This document shows positions 33,811 to 45,105 of a stretch of 55,473 bases of DNA, in pieces. The position numbers and the translations under genes were made by a program. Within the stretch, counting starts at the first letter, position 1. The number at the start of each line of letters is the position of its first letter. The notes beneath the pieces were generated by a model, which was given only the letters and a program-made list of their open reading frames with translations, was not told the DNA's origin and did no database searches. Origin of the DNA: Apostichopus parvimensis (lineage: Eukaryota; Echinodermata; Holothuroidea; Aspidochirotida; Stichopodidae); contig KN885505.1 in the NCBI GenBank assembly GCA_000934455.1, positions 12,493 to 67,965 of the forward strand. The letters run 5' to 3'.

Positions 33811-34261
33811 ATATCAGAAAATCACACTTCGCTAGGCCTAGTAGTAGCTGATCTATTTATACATCTGACATCAAAGTCGTCTACCCCTGGATCTGTGTTG
33901 ACATTGGATTTCAAAACAAAAATAACACGATTTTGAACGTTTCCTTTAATAAAGACATTTCATGTTATTACAACTGTTACAATTGATTGTATTCGTCTGG
34001 CACTTTTCATGACAAAAGAACAACAAAGAATTTAGGTAGTAAACAGACAAGCATGGTTAAAAGTTTAATCCTGTAGTACCTAACATTACTTCCTGTAAAA
34101 TATTTCAGTCATGTTATGAACAAAGAAAGTTATATTCATATGTATGTACAGTTATTGTAAAACATTCCCTCTAAAACAGGATGGCTCCAGCAGTATTCTT
34201 TCTTTTTCTTTATATTTTTAATATCTTCAAAGTGATGGGAAGTGTGATAACATTTCTTTCT

Positions 34262-34281
34262 GGGGGGGGGGGGGGGGGGGG
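34262..34281 (+). repeat. Poly-G run (20 G)
   Basis: Uninterrupted G homopolymer. Confidence 0.95.
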
Positions 34282-34565
34282 AGGTGAGGGGAGGTCACAA
34301 TGCAATCTGAATTTAATGTATAGCATTCCATAGCTGATTTTATTTTTTCTAATGGAAAATTTGGAGGGCAGGACAATCATATAAAATTTGTCTTTGTCGT
34401 TCATTCACTCTTTCTTCTTAACCGATCTACCTGATTTAAAATCATTTTGCTGCTGAAAATAGTCAGGTATAGGGCTAGGCTAGAAGTATGTGTTGGGTTT
34501 TTTTAACATTCAGTAGGCATTGTACTAATTACTAGACCAGTAGAGAAGCTTCGAATGTAGCAGAT

Positions 34566-34715
34566 TGGATGGTAGAATGAGAAGGAAGGGCAGCGACCGG
34601 AGGAGCCAGGCGTTGAGGGTGCACAGAGTTAAAAGATTACCAGGGCATACTAGATACGGTAGAATGAGGTGCTAAGGTTGTGAGGAGACAGGAAAGCGAG
34701 GAGCAAAGTTAATGT
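34566..34715 (+). repeat. Foldback-family copy, single arm, opposite orientation
   Basis: TGGTAGAATGAGAAGGAAGG, GCAGCGACCGGAGGAGCC, GATTACCAGGGCATACTAG, then GGTTGTGAGGAGACAGGAAAG. This is the reverse complement of the left half of A1/A3, with the core mutated to GACAGGAAAG. Confidence 0.85.
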
Positions 34716-35875
34716 AGCAGATTATCATTTGCTGTGTGTGAACTAAGTTTTCGACGTGGTGAGTGGACTTTTATTTCAGGCTCGCCAATTGGCCAGTAGT
34801 CAACCATTTTGTGTCGTCAAGCCCCTGTGAGTTATAGGCCAAGTATTCTATTACAGAAACAATTGGGCTTCACAGATAAAAAAAATTTGTTGGCCTTTTG
34901 AATACTTGGCTCTATATCATATCATATCTAATGCAAAATTCAATTTTCAATGATAGACAAATTGAAAATGTTTCTATGTTATTTACAGATGCTTTAAAAC
35001 TTCCCTTTCGTACTATGGAGTTACAACTAAGACTCAGAATTGGCAAAATTTCAACCCAACTTTTATAAAGTACTAAGTACTTCCAGGATGAAATTAAATT
35101 TTTATAATCCTAATGCTTGCTCTTTTTACAAATAGCAACTACCAAAATCATAAATTGACGATGGGGGCCACGAATAAACAAAAACTAAAAGCTAGTTAAT
35201 ACTAACAAAACAACTAGTTCTAAAAGCCCATGGATGACACCATTTTCATTTTCATAAGTAATTTAGCTCTACGCTATAAACGATAAATAAATAACAGATA
35301 ATGCACTCGGTTTGCCGGGATTCCTAAATGTTCGTGAAACATTGACATTTCAAAAGTGCTGCGATTTGCGGACACGCGAGTAAATGCACTTTGTTTGTTT
35401 GCGTCACGCTGAAAAAGAACAAATAACTTGGAATAGGAAAATAGGAAAGGATAGGTCGTTTAATCACATAAGACTTTGGCATAGAGTCAAAACTATGTTT
35501 AGATCATTCTTTATTATGTCTGGCACAAACTCAAGAGAAAGATAATGTTTGGATTTGCTTGTGACATCATCTACTCATTTAAGTACAGATTTCTCATGTC
35601 TTTTCTTTTTGGTACTACACATACTAAATGCATAAAACGATGCCGTTCCACGGCATTCCTCGGTCGGCGTGTCATTTTCAGTAAATGATGAGGTCAAAAA
35701 AAATGAGGTTTTGTCGTTTAAATAATATATTTGCTAAGTAATGCAATAGAAAATATTCTATGCCAAATTGACGGCAAAATACCTAATTCCATTTGTATGA
35801 GCTGAGCGACGGATTAAATTTCACTGAAGGATGAACTTTTCTTCTTTTCTTTGGTATGCTTCTTTAAAACACAAA
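34716..35875. other. Non-coding AT-rich DNA
   Basis: No supported gene or repeat family. Confidence 0.45.
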
Positions 35876-35877
35876 TC

Positions 35878-36120
35878 ATAAAACTTACTGGTTTATATAT
35901 TTACGAGTGACGAGCTTACCTGTCTCCTCACAACCTATGCACCTCATTCTACCGTGTCTAGTATGCCCTGGTAATCTTTTAACACTGTGCACCCTCAAAG
36001 ACCGGCTCCTCCGGTCGTTGCCCTTCTCATTCTACCATCCAAAGTGTTTACACATGCGTTTTCGTAGTGGATTAAATTCTTACGGAAATTGCCCGGAATA
36101 CATTGGATTTTTACCTTCTT
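35878..36120 (-). repeat. Foldback-family copy A3 (single arm)
   Basis: Nearly identical to A1 and A2 from ATCATAAAACTTACTGG to CATTGGATTTTTACC, with CTTACCTGTC at 35915-35924. The 73-codon ORF at 35907-36128 is inside the repeat. No second arm adjoins. Confidence 0.85.
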
Positions 36121-38335
36121 TATCATGACAAAATTTGGTTCTTGGGTTTCAAATCTAATTGTGTAACCCAGTGGAACCCTGGGACTGTTATGCAACCGGG
36201 CCCGTTATCTGAAGTCTTCATTTGGCGCGAACTATATGAAATGAGAATACTTTATTCTTCTTGCCAAGTTTCAACAGGCCCTCACAATTGACCCATTTTT
36301 GGGGGAAGGGGCTTCCCCATCCCCCATTCCCTCTGCCCGTCCCCTCATCAGGCCAGAAGACAACTAATTGAAGCTTTTCCATTATTATATAAACTCTGAA
36401 ATCTTTATCACATAACATCCTGCTTTGCCACAAATAGACAACAGAACACGCACCGAATGAATAACACAAACACATGTTTTATGTACACATTTTACGTAAA
36501 TCCAATATAAATGTTATGTTTTCCGATTGATATTGTTTCTAGCTATTGAGGCGCTGGCTTTATGGGCTGTCAGCCAGGACTTTGATCAATAAGCCACCAA
36601 GTTTTCTAAAGAGCCATTTTTCTTGAACAAAAGATGTGTTAGATTCCATAGTAGTTGTTTTCATTGTCTAAATTAACAATCAGACTGAGAAGAACTCAAT
36701 TACGACAAATGACCTACTTTTTTGTAACCTCTTTGGAGATTGCCGACAAAAAACAAACAAACAAAAAACACTTCTTCAGGAAGACACATATCTATAATAA
36801 ACCCAATTGGGAATAAACGATGATTAATTATATATTTAATATCTTACATATTATAATATTTAGACAGGTAAAGAGAGTAGCAAAAATTATATTACAAGTT
36901 TGTATCGTAGATCATCAAGATTTTTATCTTAACATCTATCAAACAAACATCTAATTATGGACTTAATTACAACCATTCAACCCAGGCATATAGGGCCTTG
37001 AAGAATAATTTTGACTTTAGTCAAGTGTCTAGACAGACCACCGTGGCAACAAAAAAAAAAGCATTTCTTTTTCTCTCCCCATAAATATTTTCTGGTTTTT
37101 ATGGGGGGCGGCAAGCATCCATATGACTTTCACCTTGGGAAGGAAATCAATAGAGTCGTAGAAACGGTTACCTTGACAAGAATGGGGGCAAAATTAAATG
37201 AAAACAATACCATGATGTTATAGCAGTTCTCTGAAGGCTGCCGGCTTTTAAATTGAACTATGTACTTTCCGAAGGCTGTTCGACAACCGAAGTTTTTTCT
37301 TGTTTTATTACTGTAAGAATCACATCTTTAGAATTTGCAAAACTATGTTGTCGTTACGAGATAATATTGGTCTGTTTTTGGTGCGCATGGAACACATATG
37401 TCTACAAAAACCAGGTTAGTGTCACCTAATCGAATGATATTAAATCATCACAATAGAAGTACCGTAATGAATATTCATAGTTACAGGCTAATTGATGAAT
37501 ATTTAACAGTTTCACTATTTAAGGCTACAGAAAGGGAAATCCCCTCCCACCCAGTGGGCGGAACGACTTTTGCTAGAACAAATTACGTGATTTTTGATAG
37601 CCACTGCAAAAGAAGAAAGATTTTGTAAAAATGAGATGTTTGTTTGATTGTTTGTGAGGAACTCCCCCCACCCACAAGACAGGTGGGAGGAGGGGGTTGA
37701 GTTGAATTACGTAGTCGGACTTTCTCCTACTTCCGTTTGTTTTTGGTTTGGGGAAGCAAATACATATACCAAGTTATCGTTTTGGTCAATTACTTACACC
37801 TCAACAAGTCAACACATTGGTTGATGATATGATTATCATGTATCTCTTTGGGTTTACAATGCTACAGACGGTTACGGCAGAAGTGAGGCCAGTGGCTGCC
37901 CGATACCATTGTGTGTGTGTGTGTGCAATCAGGTACACAGCAGCAGGCTCAGTAGTAAAGTCGTACATCAAATGTTTAATACACAATGCTGACTTTTTGC
38001 GACAAATACTTCCCTCCTTTTGATGTTCTCAGTTGAATAGTTTAAAACTAATGATGATAATCCATTATTCCTGAAGTAGGTTACGATTATAACTTTCAAC
38101 TTTCAAACCAGGTCCGTAGTATTAAGGATTCTCCACTGGGAGGAGGCGGGCACAACTTGACAGAAAGAGTGACACTAATTAATTAGCGATTAATTACGAA
38201 GACAAAACAACCACCTTAGCTTAGCACTAGAGGGACGAAAGTAACATCCCTCGACCACCCGATATCAAACAAAACTTCGGACAAAATCCCAACCTCAAAA
38301 AAGTCTAACTCGAAAGCCAGAAAAATGTGACTCAC
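36121..38335. other. Probable intron or intergenic DNA
   Basis: This lies directly downstream (minus strand) of the donor at 38335, so it would be the start of an intron of that gene. No further exon is recognised. GACAGGTAAA at about 36863 is a near match to the splice-like 10-mer. Confidence 0.4.
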
Positions 38336-38559
38336 CGATCCGGTTCTGCTTGCGGTATGGAGTGGACGGTTTCGTGGGTGCAGCCTCCTGCGATGTACTC
38401 CCCTCTGGCTTTGATTTTGTCTCTTTGCTGGTGGGGTAGATGATACTACTACCGACCCCGTTCAATACTTGGCCGGTAGCGGTCGGGATATTCCCAGCAG
38501 AGCAACCGTTTGTGAGGCTAGTACTCTGCCCTTCCATTCTGTCTTGATGATGCCCTCAA
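38336..38559 (-). CDS. 5' coding exon of an unrecognised protein (ATG at 38537)
   Basis: On the minus strand, a strong acceptor (TTTTCCTCCCTCCC...AAAGCAG) precedes an exon beginning at 38559. The ATG at 38537 has A at -3 and G at +4, and an in-frame TGA lies just upstream, so this is the likely start codon. Sixty-seven codons follow, then a consensus donor GGATCG|GTGAGT at 38335, leaving a phase 1 junction. The peptide starts MEGQSTSLTNGCSAG, is rich in Ser, Thr, Gly, Lys and Pro, contains KETKSKPEGSTSQEA and ends KPSTPYRKQNRI. It looks like a disordered N-terminal tail. CpG density is raised. There is no signal peptide or membrane segment. The rest of the protein would lie at lower coordinates or outside the window. 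Confidence 0.65.
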
Positions 38560-38702
38560 CTGCTTTGGTGGGAGGGAGGAAAAGAAGGAAAATTAATAAC
38601 TCATCTCATTATTCTCAATATATATGTGTAAACATACATGAATAGGCATGAATATTCAAATGAGCAATCACTTGAAGAAACCTTCCTCCCCATCCCATCT
38701 CA

Positions 38703-38716
38703 CCCCCCCCCCCCCC
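38703..38716 (+). repeat. Poly-C run (14 C)
   Basis: Uninterrupted C homopolymer. Confidence 0.9.
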
Positions 38717-38904
38717 TCTCCCACACCATAAAAATGCCCATAATTGAAGAAGGGTCCAGGTCAAGTTTCGGAGATGAATCTGAACTGGAAGAGTCCAGCC
38801 AAAATCTAGATAAATAATGATAAGGAATCTTTGAAATCACGAAATGTCTAGGGTACTTGGGGTGATGGAATCAGCTTACCAGAAAACAACTGGGGAAAAA
38901 AGCT

Positions 38905-38985
38905 AAAACTGTTACTACCAGATCACTGTGGGTGAAGTAGAATGCTATGGTGTGGTGAGACAGGTAAGCAATGAAGAAGTGACGT
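38905..38985 (+). repeat. Unit of the GACAGGTAAG family
   Basis: AGCTAAAACTGTTACTACCA...GTAGAATGCTATGG, then GTGAGACAG|GTAAGCAATG. Exact core 38959-38968. The upstream part also matches the unit at 45025-45100 (GGCTAAAACTGTTTCCAGAT). Confidence 0.65.
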
Positions 38986-39182
38986 AACTAACGATGTATT
39001 CTCACCGCTTAGAAGACAGCTAATTCGCTCGAAAAGAAGTTATCACTAAACGAGAGCCACATCTAGCTATCTTGGAAGTTTAAATTTTCAAATAAATTTT
39101 GAAATAGATTTTCAAAAAACACAAAAAAACAAAAATATATATATAATATATCAACAACAAAAAAAATATATATATATATATA

Positions 39183-39364
39183 GGTCAACCTTTGCACTAT
39201 ATTCTGTAATGGTGAACACCTGCTGGCAATGGAGAGACACATTAAATATACACAGATATATATATATATATATATAGGTCAACCTTTGCACTATATTCTG
39301 TAATGGTGAACACCTGCTGGCAATGGAGAGACACATTAAATATACACAGATGCCCACCAAGGTC
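39183..39364 (+). repeat. 94-bp tandem duplication separated by (TA)n
   Basis: GGTCAACCTTTGCACTATAT to TTAAATATACACAGAT occurs twice (from 39183 and from 39277), virtually identical, each copy preceded by a TA run. The minus-strand ORF here is a frame through the repeat. Confidence 0.95.
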
Positions 39365-40938
39365 AACTAAGGAGTCGAGGTTGAACAAACCATTTTCCAA
39401 AACAATTCAGACTTAGAATTTAGCAACAATTGTTGGAATGAGGAATCAGGTATGACATCCCACCAAATTACTCATGGGCAACTATATATAACAAGCAAAT
39501 GATAAATACTAAATAAAAATTATTTGGTTTACTGTAACTACTGTATAAACTTTCTATTCTCTCCAAATGAAAAGCAACTATTTACAGAGACACAATACTG
39601 AGAGCAGTCAAAATGAAGATAGACATAAACAAGAAATTACATTCCTGTGGAAAATGTTGAGATGTTTATAGTTTTCACTCTAAAGTTATGTTATGTTATG
39701 ACGCATTCATGACGCACTCACTACATGCTGGCTAAGCCATATCTGTGCGAGGTTTGATAAACCTGTAAAACTGATTCCACAACCCATTGCAATTACAACA
39801 TTTGTCTAAAATTAACATTAACTTTATAAGAAACCAGCTTTTTTTTAAGGTTGTCCCATTTTAACCACTAAGGACCTTTACTTAAACCAACTCAAAAACA
39901 GTATAGATCTTGTGCGCATAATACCACAAGAACAACAGCGGTGTACCAGTAGTAACATGTTGCTTCTGCGGATATATTTGGTGCGCAACTTCTTTAGGTT
40001 TTGACGTAGACCTGTTGACCCCAAGTGACATATATATGACCTCCACCAAAAAACCATGCATAGACATTATGCAAATTATATTACGATGCATGTAGTCCTA
40101 TATTCTACAAGTCAATGTTATTTTAGATTGTAAAGTTCCCAAGAATTTCAGTTTCATGTTCTGGAGACATTACTGACAAGAAATGACCATTAAATGCCAC
40201 ACGAGAACAAAAATGGCACATGTACTCATTATGCGAAACACACACGTTAACCTTTGACATTTGTCAAGTTTTCCCCTATCTGGAGATTTGCTATCTGTTG
40301 TCATCATTAAGACTTTGACCCACATGCTGTACCCTTGTAAAAACGTACAATGTTTCTACAAAATTATGATTCATAAGGAATTAAGCTTCCAAGCTTGATT
40401 TTCACAAGTTTTAATCTGAATTTTGACCAACCGAAATGAAAGGGAACTTGTTCTCGTGAAAAATGAGGACTTACCCTTTATTGTGATATTGTGTTTAAAA
40501 GTGAGGGCATCAGACATGTTTATATATACATGTATACAGACATATGCACACACTATATATACATGTACACACTCATATATGCCTTCATCATTGCATAGAT
40601 ACCCTTTTGCCTATTTGGTTAAGGAATCAAAAAGCCCACCAACCAGCAATCGTGTCTGGCCCTTTGGAACCATACTTACTGTATGAACAGAAGGGAGCAT
40701 GTTCTTTACTAGATATATGTCATTTCAGAAGTCGAAAAGTTACCTTTTAATATTAAATACTGATAAATTGCATTCACGCTTACAATATATATATTTATAG
40801 TTACGACATATATTGTACCAGCACAAAACAGCAGACAAATATTGTGACATTTGCTGGTAGAAACGTTATAAATAATGGCACAAAAGCAGTTAAGGTCGCA
40901 GTACTTTTTTCCACGGTGGAAACATCACAGAACTTTGA
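39365..40938. other. Non-coding DNA, nothing recognised
   Basis: TA/CA-rich patches occur near 40520-40580. No supported exon or repeat family. Confidence 0.4.
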
Positions 40939-40958
40939 AGTACGTTTGTCTTTCCCAG

Positions 40959-41271
40959 GATCAGTGGACATAAGGCAATTTCTCAGGCTCTTAATGCATT
41001 GAAAACAGAAGGTAACATGATCAAACCAACATTACAGAGTCCTCTTGACACTTCATTCACAATTTCTTCGGCCTCGACTCTTTCCGACCCTCCCAGGACG
41101 ATTTCTCATCGAATGTGTAATAGACATATTGCACTCTCGAACCACATTATAAGATGGAAATTGAACAACCGTGTACCTGAATTTCGTGGAGAAAATAAAA
41201 CCCAGCAGAATACTGATTTCAGCAATGTTCTAAAATTTCTCAGAGAGGTTGAATATAGATATTACTTTCAG
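40959..41271 (+). CDS. Candidate exon, unrecognised protein
   Basis: The plus-strand frame is open from 40939 to 41292. A good acceptor (TTTGTCTTTCCCAG) ends at 40958 and a good donor (TTTCAG|GTTAGT) lies at 41271/41272, giving a 313-bp exon that starts in phase 2 and ends in phase 0. The peptide includes ISGHKAISQALNALK, then SNHIIRWKLNNRVPEF and FLREVEYRYYFQ. Such a long open frame is uncommon in this AT-rich DNA. I do not recognise the family and see no domain motif, signal peptide or membrane segment. Confidence 0.4.
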
Positions 41272-41336
41272 GTTAGTGTTTGGAAATCCTGACAATTGTG
41301 TTATTTTGTCATATAAGACTAAGACTCCTTTCCCTT

Positions 41337-41599
41337 CAGCAAGAAATCAAAAAGGAAGTCCAAACAGGGAAACATTCAACGACATGGCTAAGTGTTTAGA
41401 AATGGTTGTTAGACAGTTTACTGCCACAAAGCAAACAAAGTCTAAAGAGACAACAACCTCTAATTACCGAACACTAATGACTTCACCAAATACATTACAA
41501 AATCTCTCTTTTAGTATCGTCGACCCATTTCAAAGGAAGACCTTTTCCGTGAAGTTTCCTGTTGAGACATGTAGTGATTATAATTATGAGAAGGCCTAG
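41337..41599 (+). CDS. Second open segment, frame-shifted relative to the preceding exon
   Basis: An acceptor-like TCCTTTCCCTTCAG ends at 41339, 68 bp after the donor at 41272. The long open frame here (about 87 codons, ending TAG at 41597-41599, with RQFTATKQTKSKETT and SFSIVDPFQRKTFS) is not in phase with the upstream CAG|GTTAGT donor. A phase 0 join gives only 19 more codons before a stop near 41397. So this is either an alternative splice form, a frameshifted pseudogene, or a chance frame. An AATAAA lies near 41813. Confidence 0.3.
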
Positions 41600-41749
41600 A
41601 TTCCATACTCTTGTTCAAGTACTGACATGTCTAATGTCTGATAATCTGAAGTAATTAACACTAAAGCTTTAATCAAGTCCAGCTCACAGGAGGTTGACCA
41701 ACAGAGAGAGGCACAGACCTAGACAGGCAGAACGATTCACCAAGTTTTG

Positions 41750-41805
41750 TAGGCTAGGTAGATAAAAGAGTGCATACTTATAGAGAAGACAGGTTTTAAA
41801 AAAGC
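41750..41805 (+). repeat. Unit of the GACAGGTAAG family (decayed core)
   Basis: GGCTAGGTAGATAAAAGAGT, then GCATACTTATAGAGAAGACAG, followed by GTTTTAAA. The flanks match the units at 13845 and 32965, but the downstream half of the core is lost. Confidence 0.5.
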
Positions 41806-42014
41806 ATGAGTGAATAAATTCTTACAGGTTTAGATATCTCTAAAGTGTCATATATAGTGTATCCATGGTAACAGACCATCCAGCCATGCTAGGAATAAAT
41901 AAGGTTACACGATCGTTTGCGTCCAGTCGTCTGATGATCGCCACACAGGCGTGAAACTGGAGTAACGACATGGCCATGCTGTACGTTATGTATACTATAC
42001 TATATATATAGGTC

Positions 42015-42062
42015 AGCTCATCACTTGTGTGTCTATACATATACACACACAAGTGATGAGCT
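42015..42062. repeat. Perfect 18-bp inverted repeat
   Basis: AGCTCATCACTTGTGTGT (42015-42032) and its reverse complement ACACACAAGTGATGAGCT (42045-42062) are separated by 12 bp. In the second duplicate, near 42945-43000, the left arm is partly degraded. Confidence 0.95.
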
Positions 42063-42240
42063 TACCTGTCTCCTCGCAACCTCAGCAGTCTTGCTCTACC
42101 ATTGGAAACATTGGTAACCCTTTTAGCAATGAATGCCCTAGCCAAGACCGATCACTTCTGGAAGTGTTAAAAGGGTTATCACTTCGCTCCAGGCGTGGGT
42201 AGCACAAGAGTGCCAAAGGTTGTGAGGGGACAGGTTAGTG
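42050..42240. mobile_element. Foldback-family element B1
   Basis: The left arm begins AAGTGATGAGCTTACCTGTC, continues with TCAGCAGTCTTGCTCTACC, and contains TGGTAACCCTTTTAGCA. The right arm has GTGTTAAAAGGGTTATCAC, GCACAAGAGTGCC and GGTTGTGAGGGGACAGGTTAG. The left core is exact (42061-42070); the right core has changed to GACAGGTTAG. Confidence 0.8.
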
Positions 42241-42701
42241 AGGAAACAGGTAAATCTCACTTAAAGTTGATGTGGCAAGTCAGTTGTACTGTAGTTCCCC
42301 CCTCCCTGGCAACAAAACTCCTCTTCCACCCTCACCTCCCCTTTCCCATCCTCACCACCCCTTCCAACCCTGTTTTAACCCTTGTATCAATCTTTGAACT
42401 TAATTGATTGCTTCATGTAGAATGTGTATCCATAACTCCTTGATCAGGCCTACCAGCTGTTGCAATGTTAGTTAAATCAGACACAACAACGTTACAAGTC
42501 AAACAGCATCCATCCACTGTACTTTTTGTAGCACTTTTTTGTCATCTGTCGTGAGAGATGATTTCACCTCAAACATATCTTAGTTGTTTTATTAGAATAT
42601 CCCAACAATTTGAAGTGGCAGATAAAATGGCTTCTCATTTACACTAACCACAAATGTATTGCAACTTCAACATCATAAATACTCTCTTTAACCTCTGTCT
42701 T

Positions 42702-42751
42702 NNNNNNNNNNNNNNNNNNNNNNNNNNNNNNNNNNNNNNNNNNNNNNNNNN
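42702..42751. other. Assembly gap (50 N)
   Basis: Exactly 50 N. The sequence immediately left of the gap (CTCTGTCTT) is the same as the end of the right duplicate at 43648, and the sequence immediately right of it matches the start of the left duplicate. Confidence 1.
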
Positions 42752-43648
42752 TCTAAAGTGTCTCTAAAGTGTAACATATAGTGTATCCATGGTAACAGAC
42801 CATCCAGCCATGCTAGGAATAAATAAGGCTACACGATCGTCTGCGTCCAGTTGTCTGATGATCGCCACACAGGCGTGAAACTGGAGTAATGACATGCTGT
42901 AGGTTACCATACATATACTTATATATATTTATATAGGTAATCTCATCACTTGAATGTCTATATATGTATATGTATACACACACACACACAAGTGATGAGC
43001 TTACCTGTCTCCTCCCAACCTCAGCAGTCTTCCTCTACCATTGGAAACATTGGTAACCTTTTTAGCAATGACTGCCCTAGCCAAGACCGATCACTTCTGG
43101 AAGTGTTAACAGGGTTACCACTTCGCTCCAGGAGTGGATAGCACAAGAGTGCCAAAGGTTGTGAGGGGACAGGTAAGTGAGGAAACAAGGTAAATCTCAC
43201 ATAAAGTTGATGTGGAAAGTTAGCTGTAAGTAGTTCCCCCCTCCCTGGCAACAAAACTCCTCTTCCATCCTCACCTCCCCTTTCCCATCCTCACCACCCC
43301 TTCCAACCCTGTTTTATACCTTGTATCCATCTTTGAACTTAATTGATTGCTTCATGAATGACGAATGTGTATCCATAACTCCTTGATCAGGCCTACCAGC
43401 TGTTGCAATGTTAGTTCAGACTAGTCAGCCACAACGTTACAAGTCAAGCAGCATCCATCCACTGCTGTACTTTTTGTAGCACTTTTTTGTCGCCGTCGCG
43501 AGAGATGATTTCACCTCAAACATATCTTAGTCGTTTTATTAGAATATCCCAACAATTTGAAGTGGCAGATAAAATGGCTTCTCATTTACACTAACCACAA
43601 ATGTATTGCAACTTCAACATCATAAATACTCTCTTTAACCTCTGTCTT
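42752..43648 (+). repeat. Right copy of duplication straddling the second gap
   Basis: Offset is about 924 bp at the start and 947 bp at the end relative to the left copy, with scattered substitutions and small indels. After 43648 the sequence continues (CTTATAAACCAATC...), which the left copy lacks because of the gap. Confidence 0.95.
42988..43185. mobile_element. Foldback-family element B2
   Basis: Duplicate of B1. Both cores are exact here: CTTACCTGTC at 43000-43009 and GACAGGTAAG at 43168-43177. The 63-codon plus and 77-codon minus ORFs lie inside the element. Confidence 0.85.
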
Positions 43649-44590
43649 CTTATAAACCAATCTTTGAGTCAACAACTCCATTGCCTTTTTACTAGATTAT
43701 GATCTAGTCTCAAGGGTCCTTGAGACAACTTGGCCGGGTTTTAAGCATTGTATGATGGGATACAGAGATGCTTCAGAAAAATGTATAGGCAAGTAAAAAA
43801 ATGGATCCCAAACAGGCAACATAAAACTCATATGTGTGGAGACATAACAATGCATCTTGGGATATTTTGCTAGCTACATAAACAGAAATTTATCAGTTTA
43901 AGAGGACATAAACCTAACTACCCACTTGATTCCTGTTCATCTTGATTTAACGTGGTCCTCAAAACTCCGAAACGATGTTTATCGTACATAAAATTGAAAG
44001 CCGACATTCATCTCTTATGTCTGCATTTTTTAGAGAAGTGTTAGTTTTAACCAACAAATGCTTGATTGAACACAAGCATCCCAAAAACATTTCAAGCATT
44101 TAATCAACCTTTGGCACTGGCAGTCGTAAAAATCGAATAAATATAAAAATCAGGTTTGACATACAGCATGCTCAGAGACCATCACTTGTCTATAGAGCCA
44201 AGCAAATAGCTGATAGGCTAGCTACTTGAAATAATGTAGGCCAAAGGTGACGATCAACAGAAATCGATTCTAAATAGTCTCGACAATGCATTTCCCTTCC
44301 CTTATCATCGGCCGATCACAACGCTACATTAGCATCAATGAGTCTTTTTTTATTTCCGTAGCAAAATAAGGAATATCGTAAAATATTACAACGGTTTGTA
44401 TCTATTTGTGGCGTTTCGCGTGACATAAAAAGATGTAATGTTTAATTAGGCACCTGAACAAGCAAGAAGAAAGTAAAACTAAACCAGATTCTCACCCAAA
44501 TAAAACTTAATTGTTTCCCTCGGTTAGGGGCGACTGACCAGGAATATAAACAAAATCAGCTCAATTCATTTAAAGGAGCAGCATATTTAT
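43649..44590. other. Non-coding DNA, nothing recognised
   Basis: No supported gene or repeat. Confidence 0.45.
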
Positions 44591-44594
44591 TATT

Positions 44595-44728
44595 AAAATC
44601 ATTTTTTTTTTTTTAAGCCTTTGAAGAAGATCCTGCTAGAATCGAAACGTCAGGGCCAACTTTCTTTTACACATTCTCTTACACAGGCTCTCTAGTGGAT
44701 AAGCAGTTTGCTAACAGTTTTATTTGAT
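44595..44728 (+). mobile_element. Retroelement-like fragment with GAAGA...CGAAACGTC motif
   Basis: CCTTTGAAGAAGATCCTGC, then TAGAATCGAAACGTCAGG, is followed by CTCTCTAGTGGATAAGCAG and TTTGCTAACAGTTTTATTT. The last part is the exact inverse of 47184-47222. GAAGA...GAAACGT motifs of this kind are common near the ends of Penelope-like and other animal retroelements; that attribution is from memory and tentative. Confidence 0.5.
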
Positions 44729-44815
44729 TTTAAAATCATAGAGGTTTGTTTAATTATGGGAACCATGGTCTCCTTGAAAGAACAAAGAACAATTGATTAA
44801 TCTTACATTCTTTAG

Positions 44816-44868
44816 AAGGGGGGGGAGGGTATGAGAAGAGACAAAGAAAGTGGGGGAGGGGTGTGATA
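44816..44868 (+). repeat. G-rich purine tract
   Basis: GGGGGGGGAGGGTATGAGA-type low-complexity sequence. Confidence 0.7.
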
Positions 44869-45024
44869 TCTTACATTTTGCAACGTCTCTTTAAAAAAAA
44901 AAACCTGGAAAATAATTTTACATGTTATACTTCTGTGAAATCTGAGAAAAACTCCTAGAACAATCTTGACAAAATTGATTTCAGAATACGGAGACAACTA
45001 GATCTAGAGTGTCCAGTCACAGGG

Positions 45025-45105
45025 ACAGACAGGGCTAAAACTGTTTCCAGATACAGTACAGTGATGGTGCTATTATTGTGTGGTGACAGGTAAGTGAAGC
45101 AGATT
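45025..45105 (+). repeat. Unit of the GACAGGTAAG family
   Basis: GGCTAAAACTGTTTCCAGAT ... GTGATGGTGCTATTATTGTG, then TGGTGACAG|GTAAGTGAAG. Exact core 45085-45094. Related to the unit at 38905-38985. Confidence 0.65.

Larger units (their letters stand above)
41835..42701 (+). repeat. Left copy of duplication straddling the second gap
   Basis: From TCTCTAAAGTG and GTGTATCCATGGTAACAGAC to CTCTTTAACCTCTGTCTT. The same sequence recurs at 42752-43648. This copy stops exactly at the gap. Confidence 0.95.
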
